This document shows positions 33,265 to 44,912 of a stretch of 54,508 bases of DNA, one piece after another; the stretch's first letter is position 1, and every line of letters starts with the position of its first letter. Both the position numbers and the translations under genes were made by a program. The stretch is from Zygnema cylindricum. Taxonomy: Eukaryota > Streptophyta > Zygnematophyceae > Zygnematales > Zygnemataceae. The stretch covers positions 1 through 54,508 of the forward strand of contig JBBHKE010003317.1 in assembly GCA_037447655.1 (NCBI GenBank). Direction: 5' to 3'. The notes beneath the pieces were generated by a model that was not told where the DNA came from, did not search any database, and worked only from the letters and a program-made list of their open reading frames with translations.

Positions 33265-35780
33265 AATTACACAAACAATTAGCGATAACAATAATTGTTA
33301 CCTAAATTTCACAAACAATTAGCGATAACAAGAATTCTTACCTAAATTTCACAAACAATTAGCAATAACAAGAATTGTTACCTAAATTACACAAAAAATT
33401 AGCGATAACAAGAATTGTTATTTTAATTACACAAACAAATAGTGATAACAAAAATTGTTACCTAAATTACAGAAACAGTTAGCGATAACAAGAATTGTTA
33501 CCTAAATTACATAAACAATTAGCGATAACAAGAATTCTTACCTAAATTACACAAAGAGTAAGCGATAACAAAAATTGTTACCTAAATTACACAAACAGTT
33601 AGCGATAACAAGAATTGTTACCTAAATTACACAAACAGTTAGCGATAACGAGAATTGTTACCTAAATTACACAAACAGTTAACGATAACAAGAATTGTTA
33701 CCTAAATTACACAAACAGTTAGCGATAACAAAAATTGTTATCGAAATTACACAAACAATTAGCGATAACAAGAATTGTTACCTAAAATAAACAAACAGTT
33801 AGCGATAACAAAAATTGTTATCTAAATTACACAAACAGTTAGCGAAAACTAGATTTGTTACCTAAAATACACAAATAGTTAGCAATAACAAGAAATGTTA
33901 CCTAAATTACACAAATAGTTAGCGATAACGAGAATTATTACCTAAATTACACAAACAGTTAGCGATAACAAAAATTGTAACCTAATTACACAAATAGTTA
34001 GCAATAACAAGAATTGTTATCTAAATTACACAAACAATTAGCGATAACAAGAATTCTTACCTCAATTAAAGAAACAGTTAGCGATAACAATAATTGTTAC
34101 CTAAATTACACAAATAGTTAGCGATAACAAGAATTGTTACTATTATACAAACAGTTAGCGCTAACAGGAATTGTTCTCTAACTTACACAAATTGTAAGAG
34201 CTAACATGAATTGTAATCTATCTTACACAAACTCTTAGCGATAACAAGAATTGTTACCTAAATTACACAAACAATTAGCGATTATAAAAATTGTTACCTA
34301 AATTACACAAACAGTTAGCGATCACAAGAATTGTTACCTAAATTACAGAAACAGTTAGCGATAACGAGAATTGTTACCTAAATTACACAAATAGTTAGCG
34401 ATAACAAAAATTGTTACCTAATTACAAAAACATTTAGCGATAACAAGAATTGTTATCTAAATTACAAAAACAATTAGCGATAACAATAATTGTTACCTAA
34501 ATTACACAAACAGTTAGCGATAACAAGAATTGTTACCTAAATTACACAAACAGTTAGCGAAAACAAGAATTGTTACCTAAATTACACAAACAGTTAGCGA
34601 TAACAAAAATTGTTACCTAATTACACAAACAGTTAGCGATAACACGAATTGTTATCTAAATTACAAAAACAATTAGCGATAACAATAATTGTTACCTAAA
34701 TTAAACAAATAGTTAGCGATAACAAGAATTGTTACCTTAATTACACAAACAGTTAGCGTTAATAGGAATTGTTATCTAACTTACACAAATTGTTAGAGCT
34801 AAAATTAATTGTAATCTATCTTACACAAACTCTTAGCGATAACAATAACTGTAACCTAAATTACATAAACAATTAGCGATAACAAGAATTGTTACCTTAA
34901 TTACACAAACAATTAGCGATAACAAGAATTGGTACCTAAATTACACAAACAGTTAGTGATAACAGGAATTGTTACCTTAATTAAGCAAATTGTTAGCGAT
35001 AACAAGAATTGTTATCTAACTTACAAAGACTGTTAGCGATAACAAGAATTGTTTCCTAAATTACATAAACAATTAGCGATAACAATAATTTTTACCTAAA
35101 TTACACAAACAGTTAGCGATAACAAGAATTGTTACATAAATTACAAAAATAGTTAGAGATAACAAGAATTGTTATCTAACTTACACAAACGGTTAGCGTT
35201 AACAATAATGGTTACCTAACTTACACAAACTGTTATCGATAACAAGAATTGTTATCTATTTTACACAAATGGTTAGCGATAACAAAAATTGTTTTCTAAC
35301 TTACACAAACTGTTAGCGATAACAGGAATTGTAATCTAAATTACACAAACTGTTAGCGATAACATGAATTGTAATCTAAATAACACAAACTGTTAGCGAT
35401 AACAATAATTGTTACCTACATTACACAAACAATTAGCGATAACAAGAATTATTACTAAATTACACAAACAGTTAGTGATAACAAGAATTGTTACCTTAAT
35501 TACAAAAACAGTTAGCGATAACAAAAATTGTTACCTAAATTACACAAAGAGTTAGCGATAACAGGAATTGTTATCTAAATTACACAAACAATTAGCGATA
35601 GCTAGAATTGTTACCTGAATTACACAAAAAGTTAGCGATAATACGAATTATTACCTAAATTACACAAAAAATTAGCGATAACAAGAATTCTCACCTTAAT
35701 TACACAAACAATTAGCGATAACAATAATTGTTACCTAAATTACACAAAAAAATAGCGATAACAAGAATTGCTACCTAAAT
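33265..35780 (+). repeat. 40-bp satellite array, block 5 (about 63 monomers)
   Basis: Same monomer and orientation, between the M3 LTR and the truncated RT of M2. Many monomers here match the consensus closely. The run of variants near the end parallels the end of block 1. Confidence 0.97.
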
Positions 35781-36380
35781 ATCACATCATCAGGATTATC
35801 ACCACACATCACATATACTGAATGATTTGAGCTAATTCTAGTAAATCCTAATCTTGTCAACAATTCATCTAACTTTCGGTCCCATTGCCTAGGGGCCTAT
35901 TTTAAGCCATACAAAGATTTAAAAGTTTGCACAGAAGATTTTTTTTTCTTGCTTCCCCCTATCCCTCTGGTTTTTCATATAAATAACCTCATCTAAATCA
36001 CCATGCAAAAAGGCAATTTTTACATCCATTTGGTGGATGTCAAAATCCTTTATGGCTGCTAATGTTAGTAAGATGCGGACAGATGGAAACCTTATAACCG
36101 GTGAAAAAGTTTCTTCATAATCTATCCCCTCCTTTTGATTATATCCCTTAGCAACCAAGCGAGCCTTATACCTTTTTATGGTATTATCTGGGTTCAACAT
36201 TAATTTAAACACCCATTTACTTCCAATAGCCTTTCTTCATAGAGGAAGTTCCACCAGATCCCAAGTTTGGGCCTCCATGATGGACTTCATTTCCTCATTG
36301 AGAGCTTCCAGCCAATGTTCCCTTTCATTACTCAAAAAAGCTTCTTTCAATGTTAGAGGCTCTTCTACGTGTGCTGAATG
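35781..36380 (-). pseudogene. copia M2 reverse transcriptase, N-terminal half
   Basis: 97 open codons (35919-36212): [54 protein letters not shown] frameshift then precedes the SLYGLK-like part. It ends at SVYVMCGDNPDD at the satellite junction without YVDD. Confidence 0.83.
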
Positions 36381-36382
36381 AG

Positions 36383-37480
36383 CTAAGGCTGTATTTTCTC
36401 CCGTGAATCGTGCACTTCGCCTAACTCCACCAGGAAATTCTGTCGGAGGTATAGATGGTTGTGTCCTCCTCCTCGATACATGTGATTCTTCTTGTTATTT
36501 AGTTTCAGCTTGAGGTAGAGGAGAGTCTCCGACTCTTTCAGGCATAACACTTGATGTTTCTGGTGGAGAAGATGATTGCAAATCACTTTGAGTTGATGTA
36601 GATGTGTTTTCTATATTTTTCTTGAAAAACACAGGATTTTCCTCTAAAAAGATATAATCAACACTTCTATTTTTCTTTTTATCAGTACGCAGCCTAAATA
36701 CATCTACTCGTTTTCCCTCATCCTTCACTATGATTTTTTTGGCTACCACAACTCTATTTCTCTTAATGTCATATACTTTATAACCCTTGGCATGATCATC
36801 ATACCCTAGAAATATCCCTTGTATGCCTTTTGGCTCTAATTTCCATTTTTGTGGATCATTATCTAGAAAGAATATCTTACTACCAAAATCTTTAAAGTGA
36901 CTTACATTTGGTTTGTGTCCTGTCCACATTTCATAAGGAGTTTTATCCTTTACTTCTTTGTTTCTAGCCTGTTTCTCATATAAGCTGCACAATTCATAGC
37001 CTCTGCCCAAAATTTGAAATCAATGTCCATATAAGCCATCATTGTCCTAGCACACTCTGATATAATCCTATTCATCCTCTCTGAAACACCGTTTTATTCC
37101 GCAAAATAGGGAACGGTTAGCTGAGGTGAGATTCCATGCAATTTTAGGAATTTTGCAAACTCATAAGAAATGTACTCCCCTCCATTATGAGATCTGAATC
37201 CTGCTATCTTTTTCTCATGCAGTTTTTCAACCCAAGCGTTATACTCTTTAAATTTTGAAAAAACTTCATCCTTACTTTTCAAAAAATAAACTGTAGTAAA
37301 TCTACTATAGTCATCACTAAAGGTAAGCATAAACTTAGCACCTCCCACAGATAGATACCTAGATAGCCCCCATACATCTGAATAAATTAGTTCTAGCACC
37401 CTGCTACTTCTATGATCAGTTTGCGAATGGAAAGGCAATTTATGATTTTTTCCCATTGCACAACCATCACATACATTTGA
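36383..37480 (-). pseudogene. copia M2 integrase and linker
   Basis: Frame 37094-37456: GKNHKLPF, IYSDVWG (first Asp), LTFSDDYSRF (second Asp), RSHNGGEYIS (Asp to His in the RSDN block), LTVPYFAE. Frame 36495-37010: PYEMWTGHKPNVSHFK, GIFLGYDDHAKGYKV and an acidic Ser/Pro-rich linker. The catalytic Glu block, around 37060-37100, is disrupted. Confidence 0.82.
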
Positions 37481-38024
37481 TGCTTGTTTTTGACTATTTT
37501 TACACCTTCCACCATTTTTTGATTTACCATCTTTTCTAATCTATCATAATTCACATGTTCTAAATGTTTATGCCATAAATCACAATCACTGATTACACTT
37601 GAGTACATAACATCATGTCATTATCATTTGCAAGACTCAATCGATACAAATTGTTTCCTCCAGCAAATCCCTCTGCAACTATTTTCCCATTCTTACTCAC
37701 TGTTTTCTTCCCATTCTCAGATATAGTTTTAAAATCTTTATTTTCTACCACTGACGTAGAGAAAAAGTTTCTTTTAAAAGCTGGGACATGAAACACATCT
37801 TCCGAGACCCTTTTCACATGTTTTCCATCTACATTTAACATAAGTGACACCCTTGCCTTTGCTTTTGACTTACCAAAGGTATCATCACTAAAATTAAATT
37901 TTGATGGGTGAAATAGATTGAATACTCTCAAACAGATGGCGATTGCGGCACAAGTGTGCAAATGCACCAGAGTCCATAATCCATTCGTCTTCCTCCACGC
38001 CTTCCGTTGCTTGTGCCATCGCAA
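37393..38024 (-). pseudogene. copia M2 protease and pre-integrase
   Basis: The protease region follows gag in a shifted frame (37593-38024), with the WTMDSGAFAH-type core partly out of frame, then DVFHVPAFKRNFFSTS and NLYRLSLANDND. Pre-integrase 37393-37608 has DLWHKHLEHVNYDRLEKM, a changed WHKRLGH motif. Confidence 0.76.
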
Positions 38025-39034
38025 AGTATTTCTTTTTCGCTGTTGATGGGAAAGTTGCTCACGTCCTCCTCCTTAAGTTCGTTGAAGAGAGCACTTGGTC
38101 CACCACCTGATTGAGAAGGAACCCGACTTTCGTCCCATCCAGAGCGAAAACTTCCTGTGGCTTTCGCTCTCTTGTATGCATTACACATTCTAAACACATG
38201 CATTTTTTCATCACAGTAATAGCATGTCAAGGGTGACCTTCTAGGACCACTACCTCTACCACTGCCACTGCCAATCTTAGAATCCAAAAGCTGGTTAGCT
38301 AGTGCATGAACAGACTTACTATTACCTCTTTGTGAAATCTGGTTAGCTTCTTCACTCAAAATAAGTTGAATTGCTAATGCTATGTTCCATTGACGCTGCG
38401 GAATAGCCCTAAGCCTATCCATGGCTCCCTTATATTCATCGGGCAAAGTTCTCATCAACAACATAGCTTGCTGAAGTGGTGAAAAGTCCCTGTCTGTACT
38501 AGAACTGTGAAAGAACAACCTTTTCATAGCATGGCAATGATCAGATATACTGCCTCCAGAATACTTAAATTCAAAAATCTGAGTGGCTATGTTAGTCTGG
38601 ACAATAACATCTAGCTGAACATACATAGCACGTACACTAAACCAAACTTCACAGGCTTTCTTCATCTCAAGATACGACATTACCAAGTCTTTTGTCATTG
38701 ACTGCTTCAAGACGTTGAGGCAGTGGAGATTCTTTTTTTTCCAATCCGGCGCAGTCACATACGTTGTTCCTTCCACAATGGGTGACAAGTCCCTCTCCTC
38801 AAAATATGAGCTCAACATATCTTCCCAGTATAAGTAGTCAGTTCGGTCAAAAATAGGCAATTTGGGCGGTGGGCCCATTACCTGTTGAAGGTCATGGGCA
38901 TTTAGATTCGGTTGTGATCCACTCCCACTAGGAGTCACACTTGCACCTGCTGGGATATTCGTCCCTGGAGGAGCTGGTGGAGCACTACGGCTAATAGGAG
39001 CACTTGCAGCGGGAGCTAAGCCATTATCAGACGT
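37928..39034 (-). pseudogene. copia M2 gag, start codon lost, otherwise long and open
   Basis: The longest gag frame here: 336 codons from the ATG at 38938, extending upstream without a stop to the conserved start position (39032-39034), which is ACG as in M1. The order is leader (in the LTR), QVMGPPPKLPIFDRTDYLYW, the capsid helices (TKDLVMSYLEMKKACEVW), a Gly/Ser linker, zinc knuckle CYYCDEKMHVFRMC (Gly to Met before the His) and the start of the protease linker. It shifts frame before the protease motif. Confidence 0.85.
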
Positions 39035-39569
39035 CTTAGCGGAAGCAAACCCAAAGAGGAATACCTATCAGACTAGATCTATAGTGTAAGATATGTAACT
39101 CCAAATAAAATAGGTCTTTCAACCATACAAACATGTACTACAAGCAAATCAAAGACAATAGAGCACAAAACACCTTAAACTGCACTTAGTGCTCTCATTT
39201 GCTTAACTCTTGTGTAGATTGTACATTCAATATCAAACTGATCATTCCTAATTGAATTAAATACTCTAACGATTTTCAAAATATCTAAAACGTATGTACA
39301 AGGTTCACTAGACAATCTACTGACAAAAATCTAAGTGTTTCGACAAGAATTGTCCACTAACAATATTTATACCCTAAAAATTCGGGTGATTCTTATCACG
39401 TCTAGATTCATGGCGGCCCTACACACTAATGTACTTAAAGATAACTATTCGTGTAGATACTACAAAAAATCCACACTAAATTTGGTCAATATTGAACAGT
39501 TGGTATTCCAAAAATATTCTAAGTTCTAGACTCAAATTTCTAAGGCTTACTAAAGCTTACTTTTCAATA
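38883..39569 (-). repeat. Family A LTR of M2
   Basis: 687 bp, TATTG (39569) to CAACA (38883). It is followed on the gag side by a primer-binding site with one change (GGTAATGGGCCCA) and on the other side by the polypurine tract AAGCTTAAGGGGAG (39570-39583, minus). Confidence 0.9.
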
Positions 39570-39899
39570 CTCCCCTTAAGCTTTAGAAGGCTTACTCACT
39601 TAGACCACATGCTTTTCTGCAGTACTCCAATTTAGGAGCGGGAAGGGCTTTTGTCAACATGTCCGCAACCATTTTCTCATCAGGCAAATAACAAAGTTTT
39701 ACCACTTTTGCAAAGACTTTCTCACGTACCAAATGTAGCCGAATGTCCATATGTTTACTCTTAAAATGGTGACTTGGGTTTGTAGCCACAGAAATGGCTG
39801 CTTGAATGTCGCACCACACTATTTGTGTCCCGTGTTGCGTAAAACCCAATTCTTGAAGAAATGCCAATTTCTAAGACTTACTAAAGCTAACTTTTAATA
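39570..39899 (-). pseudogene. RNase H end joined to an LTR stub (remnant of another family A copy)
   Basis: 91 codons (39592-39867) give FLQELGFTQHGTQIVWCD, SKHMDIRLH and ADMLTKALPAPKLEYCRK, the intact Pol C-terminus. It is fused at about 39866 to the first 34 bp of a family A LTR (to 39899), whose outer flank AAATTACACAAAC is satellite. The two parts were brought together by a deletion of nearly the whole element, probably at a shared GAAATT/GGCATTT-type short homology. Confidence 0.83.
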
Positions 39900-40195
39900 A
39901 ATTACACAAACACTTAGCGATAACAAGAATTGTGACCTAAATTACACAAACTCTTAAGCTAACAATAATTGTTACCTAACTTACACAATCTGTTAGCGAT
40001 AACAAGAATTATTACCTAAATTACACAAACAATTAGCAATAACAGGAATCGTTACCTAAATTACACAAACTGTTAGCGATAAAAGAATTATTACCTAAAT
40101 TACACAAACAATTAGCGCAAACAGGAATTGTTATCTAACTTACATAAACTGTTAGAGCTAACAAGAATTACTACCTAACTTACACAAACTGTTAG
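39900..40195 (+). repeat. 40-bp satellite array, block 6 (about 7 monomers)
   Basis: Same orientation. Its last monomers (GAATTACTACCTAAC, ACTGTTAG) match those left of P1, P2 and P4. Confidence 0.95.
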
Positions 40196-40883
40196 TATTG
40201 AAAAGTAAGCTTTAGTAAGTCTTAGAAATTTGAGTCTAGGATTTACAATACTTTTGGAATACCAACAGTTCAATATTGACCAAATTTAGTGTGGATATTT
40301 TTGAAGTATCTACACGAATAGTTATCTTTAAGTAAATTAGTGTGTAAGGCCGCCAATGAATGTAGACGTGATAAGAATCACCCGAATTTTTTGGGTATAG
40401 ATATTGTTAGTGGACAATTTTGGTCCAAACACTTAGATTTTTTTAGTAGATTGTTTAATGAACCTTGTACATACATTTTAGATATTTTGAAGATCGTTAG
40501 AGTATTTAATTCAATTAGGAATGATCAGTTTGATACAGAATGTACATTCTACACAAGAGTTAAGGAAATGAGAGCACTGAAAGCAATTTAACGTGTTTTG
40601 TGCTCAATTGTCTTTTATTTGCTTCTAGTACCTGTTTTTATGGTTGAAAGACCTCTTTCATTTGAAGTTACATAGCTTACACTATAGATTTAGTTTATTA
40701 GGCATTTTTCTTTGGGTTTGCTTCTGTTATCATGTCTAATGATGGCTGAGCTTTTGGGGTAAACGCTCTTATTAGCTGTAGCGCTCCACTTGCTCCTCCA
40801 AGCACGAATATCCGGGCTGGTGCAAGTGTGACTCCTAGTGGGAGTGGATCACAACCGAGTCTAAATGCCCATGACCTACAACA
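40196..40883 (+). mobile_element. Solo LTR P3 of copia family A
   Basis: 688 bp, TATTG to CAACA, with GTTAG on the left (40191-40195) and GTAAG on the right (40884-40888). The gag ATG at 40732 gives 50 codons plus 2 nt to the LTR end, but an early stop is present in that frame (GGCTGAGC). Confidence 0.88.
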
Positions 40884-41926
40884 GTAAGCGCTAACAGGAA
40901 TTTTAACATAGCTTACACAAACTGCTAGCAATAATAAGAATTGCTATCTAAATTACACAAACAGTAAGCGCTAACATTAATTGTTACCTAAATTACACAA
41001 ACAGTTAGCGACAACACAAATTAGTATCTAAATTACACAAATAATTAGCGATAACATGAATTGTTATCTAACTTACACAATTCTTAGCGATAACAAGAGT
41101 TGTTACCTAAATTACACAAAAAACTAGCGATAACAAGAATTGTTACCTTAATTACACAAACAATTAGCGATAACAAAAATTGTTACCTAAATTACACAAT
41201 CATTTAGCGATAACAAAAATTGTTACCTAAATTACAGAAACAGTTAGCGATAACTATAATTGTTACCTAAATTACAGACACAATTAGTGACAACAATAAT
41301 TGTCACCTAAATTAAAGAAACATTTAGCGATAACAAAAATTGATACCTAAATTACACAAACAGTTAGCGATAACAAGAATGGTTACCTAACTTACACAAA
41401 CTGTTATCGATAACAATAATTGTTATCTAATTTACACAAACGGTTAGCGATAACATGAATTGTAATCAAAATTACACAAATAGTTAGAGATAACAAGAAT
41501 TGTTACCTAAATTATACAAAAAGTTAGCGATAACAAGAATTGTTACCTAAATTACACAAACAGTTAGCGATAAAAAGAATTGTGACCTAAATTACACAAA
41601 AAGGTAGCGATAACATGAATTGTTATCTAACTTACACAAACTGTTAAGCTAACAAGAATGGTTACCTAACTTACACAATTTGTTAGCGATAACAGGAATT
41701 GTTACCTAACTTACACAAACTGTTAGCGATAACAAGAATTATTACCTAAATTACACAAATAGTTAGCGATAACAGGAATTCTTACCTAAATTACACAAAC
41801 TGTTAGCGATAACAATAATTGTTACCTAAATTACACAAACAGTTAGCGCAACTAGGAATTGTTATCAAACTTACATAAACTGTTATAGTTGTCAAGAATT
41901 ACTACCTAACTAACACAAACCGTCAG
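40884..41926 (+). repeat. 40-bp satellite array, block 7 (about 26 monomers)
   Basis: Same orientation. It starts AAGCGCTAACAGG after P3 and ends ACTACCTAACTAACAC and CCGTCAG before P4. Confidence 0.96.
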
Positions 41927-42390
41927 TATTGAAAAGTAAGCTTTAGTAAGTCTTAAAAATTTCAGTCTAGGATTTACAATACTTTTGGAATTCCAACAGT
42001 TCAATATTGACCAAATTTAGTGTGGATTTTTTTGAAGTATCTACACGAATAGTTATCTTTAATAAATTAGTCTGTAAGGCCACCAATGAATGTAGACGTG
42101 ATAAGAATCACCCTAATTTTTAGGGTATAGATATTGTCAATGGACAACTTTGGTCCAAACACTTAGATTTTTGTCAGTAGATTGTCTAGTGAACCTTATA
42201 CATAAGTTTTAGATATTTTGAAGATCGTTAGAGTATTTAATTCAATTAGGAATGATCAGTTTTATACAAAATGTACATTCTACACAAGAGTTAAGGAAAT
42301 GAGAGCACTGAGTGCAGTTTAAGGTGTTTTGTGCTCTATTGTGTTTTATTTGCTTGTAGTACATGTTTGTATGGTTGAAAGACCTCTTTC
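41927..42390 (+). repeat. Family A LTR P4, 3'-truncated
   Basis: It starts TATTG after GTCAG (the same site as P1-P3, one change) and runs 464 bp to GACCTCTTTC. Unrelated sequence begins at 42391, so the gag-leader end is missing. This is the right edge of the satellite region in the window. Confidence 0.85.
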
Positions 42391-43555
42391 GGCGTTTTCC
42401 TCTTTTCAACCCTCGGGCTAAAGAATCCAGCCCAAAAAAAAACTTTATCCAAAATCACCTCAATGGGGGTTATTTTGTTAGGATTATTGGGAGAATCAAG
42501 AGATCAACCAAAATCATGTTTTGTTTGATGTGGAGATTCGGTCGTCCTAGGTTCGCGGGGCGCGATTCGATTTTGAGTATGGTTTCTTGATTTGCATCGG
42601 AGTACCTTTGGTTCATTCAATGTACGACGGTTCTGTTTTTGTCGGTACATAGAGTACTTACTTGTGGTGATTCAGTTTGGGTTTTGTCTGTTTTGTATTG
42701 TATTGTACGGCATTTATGTTATTTAGTGCATTGTTTGTATTAAGTTTGTTTTAATGCGCGCCATTCTATTTCGGCGTTATAATGTTTTGTTGGGTGCATG
42801 TCCGCATGTGGACTTCGGTGCCCTTGTCTGTTTCCAATTACTGGAGTAAGTTAGTGGAGTAAGTGGTCGTGAGTTGTCAGTTTTAAGAAGGTATATTAGT
42901 GAGTGTTTTCCATCAGTTTATCATGCAGTCTGGGGAGATGCATCATGCAGTCTGGTGAGATGCATCATGTATTTGAGAGAGATACATTAAAGTGTATAGA
43001 GTAAAGAACTAAGGAAGGAGGAAGAGTATGACTTAAGATATATGTCAGAGGGAGCAATGAGTAGAGATGGAGAGAGGTTGTTTTGAGAAATCTTTAGCTT
43101 GATATATTGATATTTGGCCGACATGTGTTATTGTGAGTCGTGAGTGTTTTATGTGGAATATGTTTATTTAAGCTTCCGCTGTGAGATTCGATTTATTATG
43201 TGTGAGCATCTGTGTGAGCACTTTATTGATTCTTAAAGAAAATTAGTTAAAGTACTACCCAAACAGCGAATGAAAAACGACCCACGCACGGGCTACAAGA
43301 GTGTGAAAATTTTAGGACGACGGAGAGTCCTCTCTATTTTTCTTCGTGCCCGTCACGCGCATGTAAGGAAAAAAAATTGCAAGGGTCTTGGACCCCTACT
43401 TTCATTTATGGGGTCCTTTGCAAAATTATGTGTCGTCGTGGCTTTTCCCCTCTCCCTCTCACACTATCGCTTTTATCTCACACTATTTAGAATGAGACAC
43501 GACATTTTTGGTATAAGATGAAAGATATTTTAAAAATATATTTTTTGACAATTTT
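42391..43555. other. Unassigned AT-rich interval with a short 24-bp repeat
   Basis: No gene or transposon recognised. A short tandem repeat with units containing CATCATGCAGTCTGG and GAGATG (about 42918-42970) is present. Small open frames (42363-42590 and 43270-43521, plus) are basic, low in recognisable motifs and not called. Confidence 0.45.
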
Positions 43556-43559
43556 TTGG

Positions 43560-43935
43560 TTTTTTTTAATGGCAAATTAAGTGAGAAAAGTAGAAAAAAT
43601 GAAATCGGGAAACCATGGCGGGTAATTGAATCAATGACGTCGATGTTGTCACAAGTGAGCATGACGTCATAATGTCACCAAACCCTAAACATCTACAATT
43701 TCACAAAAATCTAGACGTCTACCGCTGTCGCTGTTTTTGTCGGCGTCACTAATCGTCAGGAGTTCCGTAGTCGGCTTCAATCGTCACAGGTTGTACCTAC
43801 GTCTACAACCGTCACATTTCAAAGTTCTAATTTTATTTTCGCACATAGGGAGGCTTTTCAAAGTAGTACGTAGAATCTTCACTACAGTCCAAAATACTTT
43901 ATCAAAGTACCGATTACACAAGGACGTACCCTAAC
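43560..43935 (+). repeat. Dispersed repeat U, copy 1
   Basis: It shares with 50465-50830 the ordered blocks AATGACGTC, GCATGACGTCA, ATCTACAAT, TAGACGTCTAC, GTCACATTTCAAAGTT and TTTTCGCACAT-like ends. The two copies are diverged. No terminal repeats or coding sequence were found. The motif ACAATGTCAC is also found in the right halves of the Harbinger-like elements. Confidence 0.6.
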
Positions 43936-44131
43936 GCCTTCGATAATGGATACACACGTGAAAAACGTACGCATAGATACCACAAAAACAAGAAAACAAG
44001 AACTGTCGATTTTGACCAAAGACATGGACGCTACCGATCAATTTTGTTCTTCTCGTATAACAAAAAAACACAAATCAAAGAAAGAATTGACTCCATCATA
44101 GCATGGCTATCGTCCGTTTATTTATGAGTTA

Positions 44132-44909
44132 GGGTGCGTCTCCATGTGCCAAAGTAAGGGTTTTTTTCTGTCATTTTCTTCTAAAACTTAGATCTGTACC
44201 GCGTAAGTTTCAACCGTACAAAAAAATAAAAAAATGAGAAGTACATTTTGCGTCCTCATCGAATTTAGGATGTACTACATGTTGTCGTCTTCTGTTCTTC
44301 AAACCACGACCACGCCAAAAAATGTCATCTTCAAACTTTTCTTTAAAACACATGGAATGTGTGTTTTAAAACAAAGTATTTTCGAATAACAAATAGGAAC
44401 ACGTATTAGCACGTGTAATTCTTTTTACAAAAATTTCAAACGAATTCAAGCGACGGTGAAAGGTACAATGTTCGCTATGTTTTGTCCGTTTTTGTTGAAG
44501 TACGACGAGGTAAAGTACACAATTTTTTTGGTTTTGACCGTTTGCGCCTGGTACAGATTTTATTTCGCCAAGGTCTTAAGATTTCGATGACATTTCACGT
44601 CGAGCGGACAGGCGACGCAAAGGCAAATTCCATCTTTTTCAACCGTGAAAGGGCACAGGCTGGAAGGCGGTACATCTACAATGTCACGAAAACTCATGCG
44701 ACGTCACACGCAGTTATAAAAAATAGTATACGTCATCACATATTGTAGACGTTGACAGCCGTCACGGGCAATGTCAACGTATACAATCGTCACACTTTTA
44801 AGTAACTATGTCGTTGTTACACATAGAGACGTCTAAAATCCGAGACGGCCAGATCTGCGCTAAAAAACAATGTTTTTTCGCTAAGTAATAATTACATGGA
44901 GATGCACCC
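44132..44909. mobile_element. PIF/Harbinger-like non-autonomous element H1
   Basis: 778 bp with terminal inverted repeats GGGTGCGTCTCCATGT (left) and ACATGGAGATGCACCC (right), one mismatch. Flanked by TTA on both sides (44129-44131 and 44910-44912), the 3-bp target choice of PIF/Harbinger transposons. The small open frame 44482-44748 is not conserved in the second copy, so the element relies on a transposase elsewhere. Confidence 0.85.
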
Positions 44910-44912
44910 TTA

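Larger units (their letters stand above)
35781..39569 (-). mobile_element. copia family A copy M2, 3'-truncated
   Basis: 5' LTR 38883-39569, gag, protease, integrase, half of RT, ending at 35781 at the same RT position and the same satellite phase as M1. On the other side its LTR is preceded by a polypurine tract and RNase H of another copy, so this LTR is shared in tandem like that of family B. Confidence 0.9.

Noticed and set aside
43676-43690. Plant-type telomere repeat (CCAAACCCTAAAC)
   Set aside because: Only a single near-match unit without tandem repetition, as expected by chance.
43270-44748. Basic open frames at 43270-43521, 43737-43934 and 44482-44748 as host genes
   Set aside because: They are short, have no recognised motif, lie in or beside transposon repeats, and are not conserved in the second copies (H2, U copy 2).
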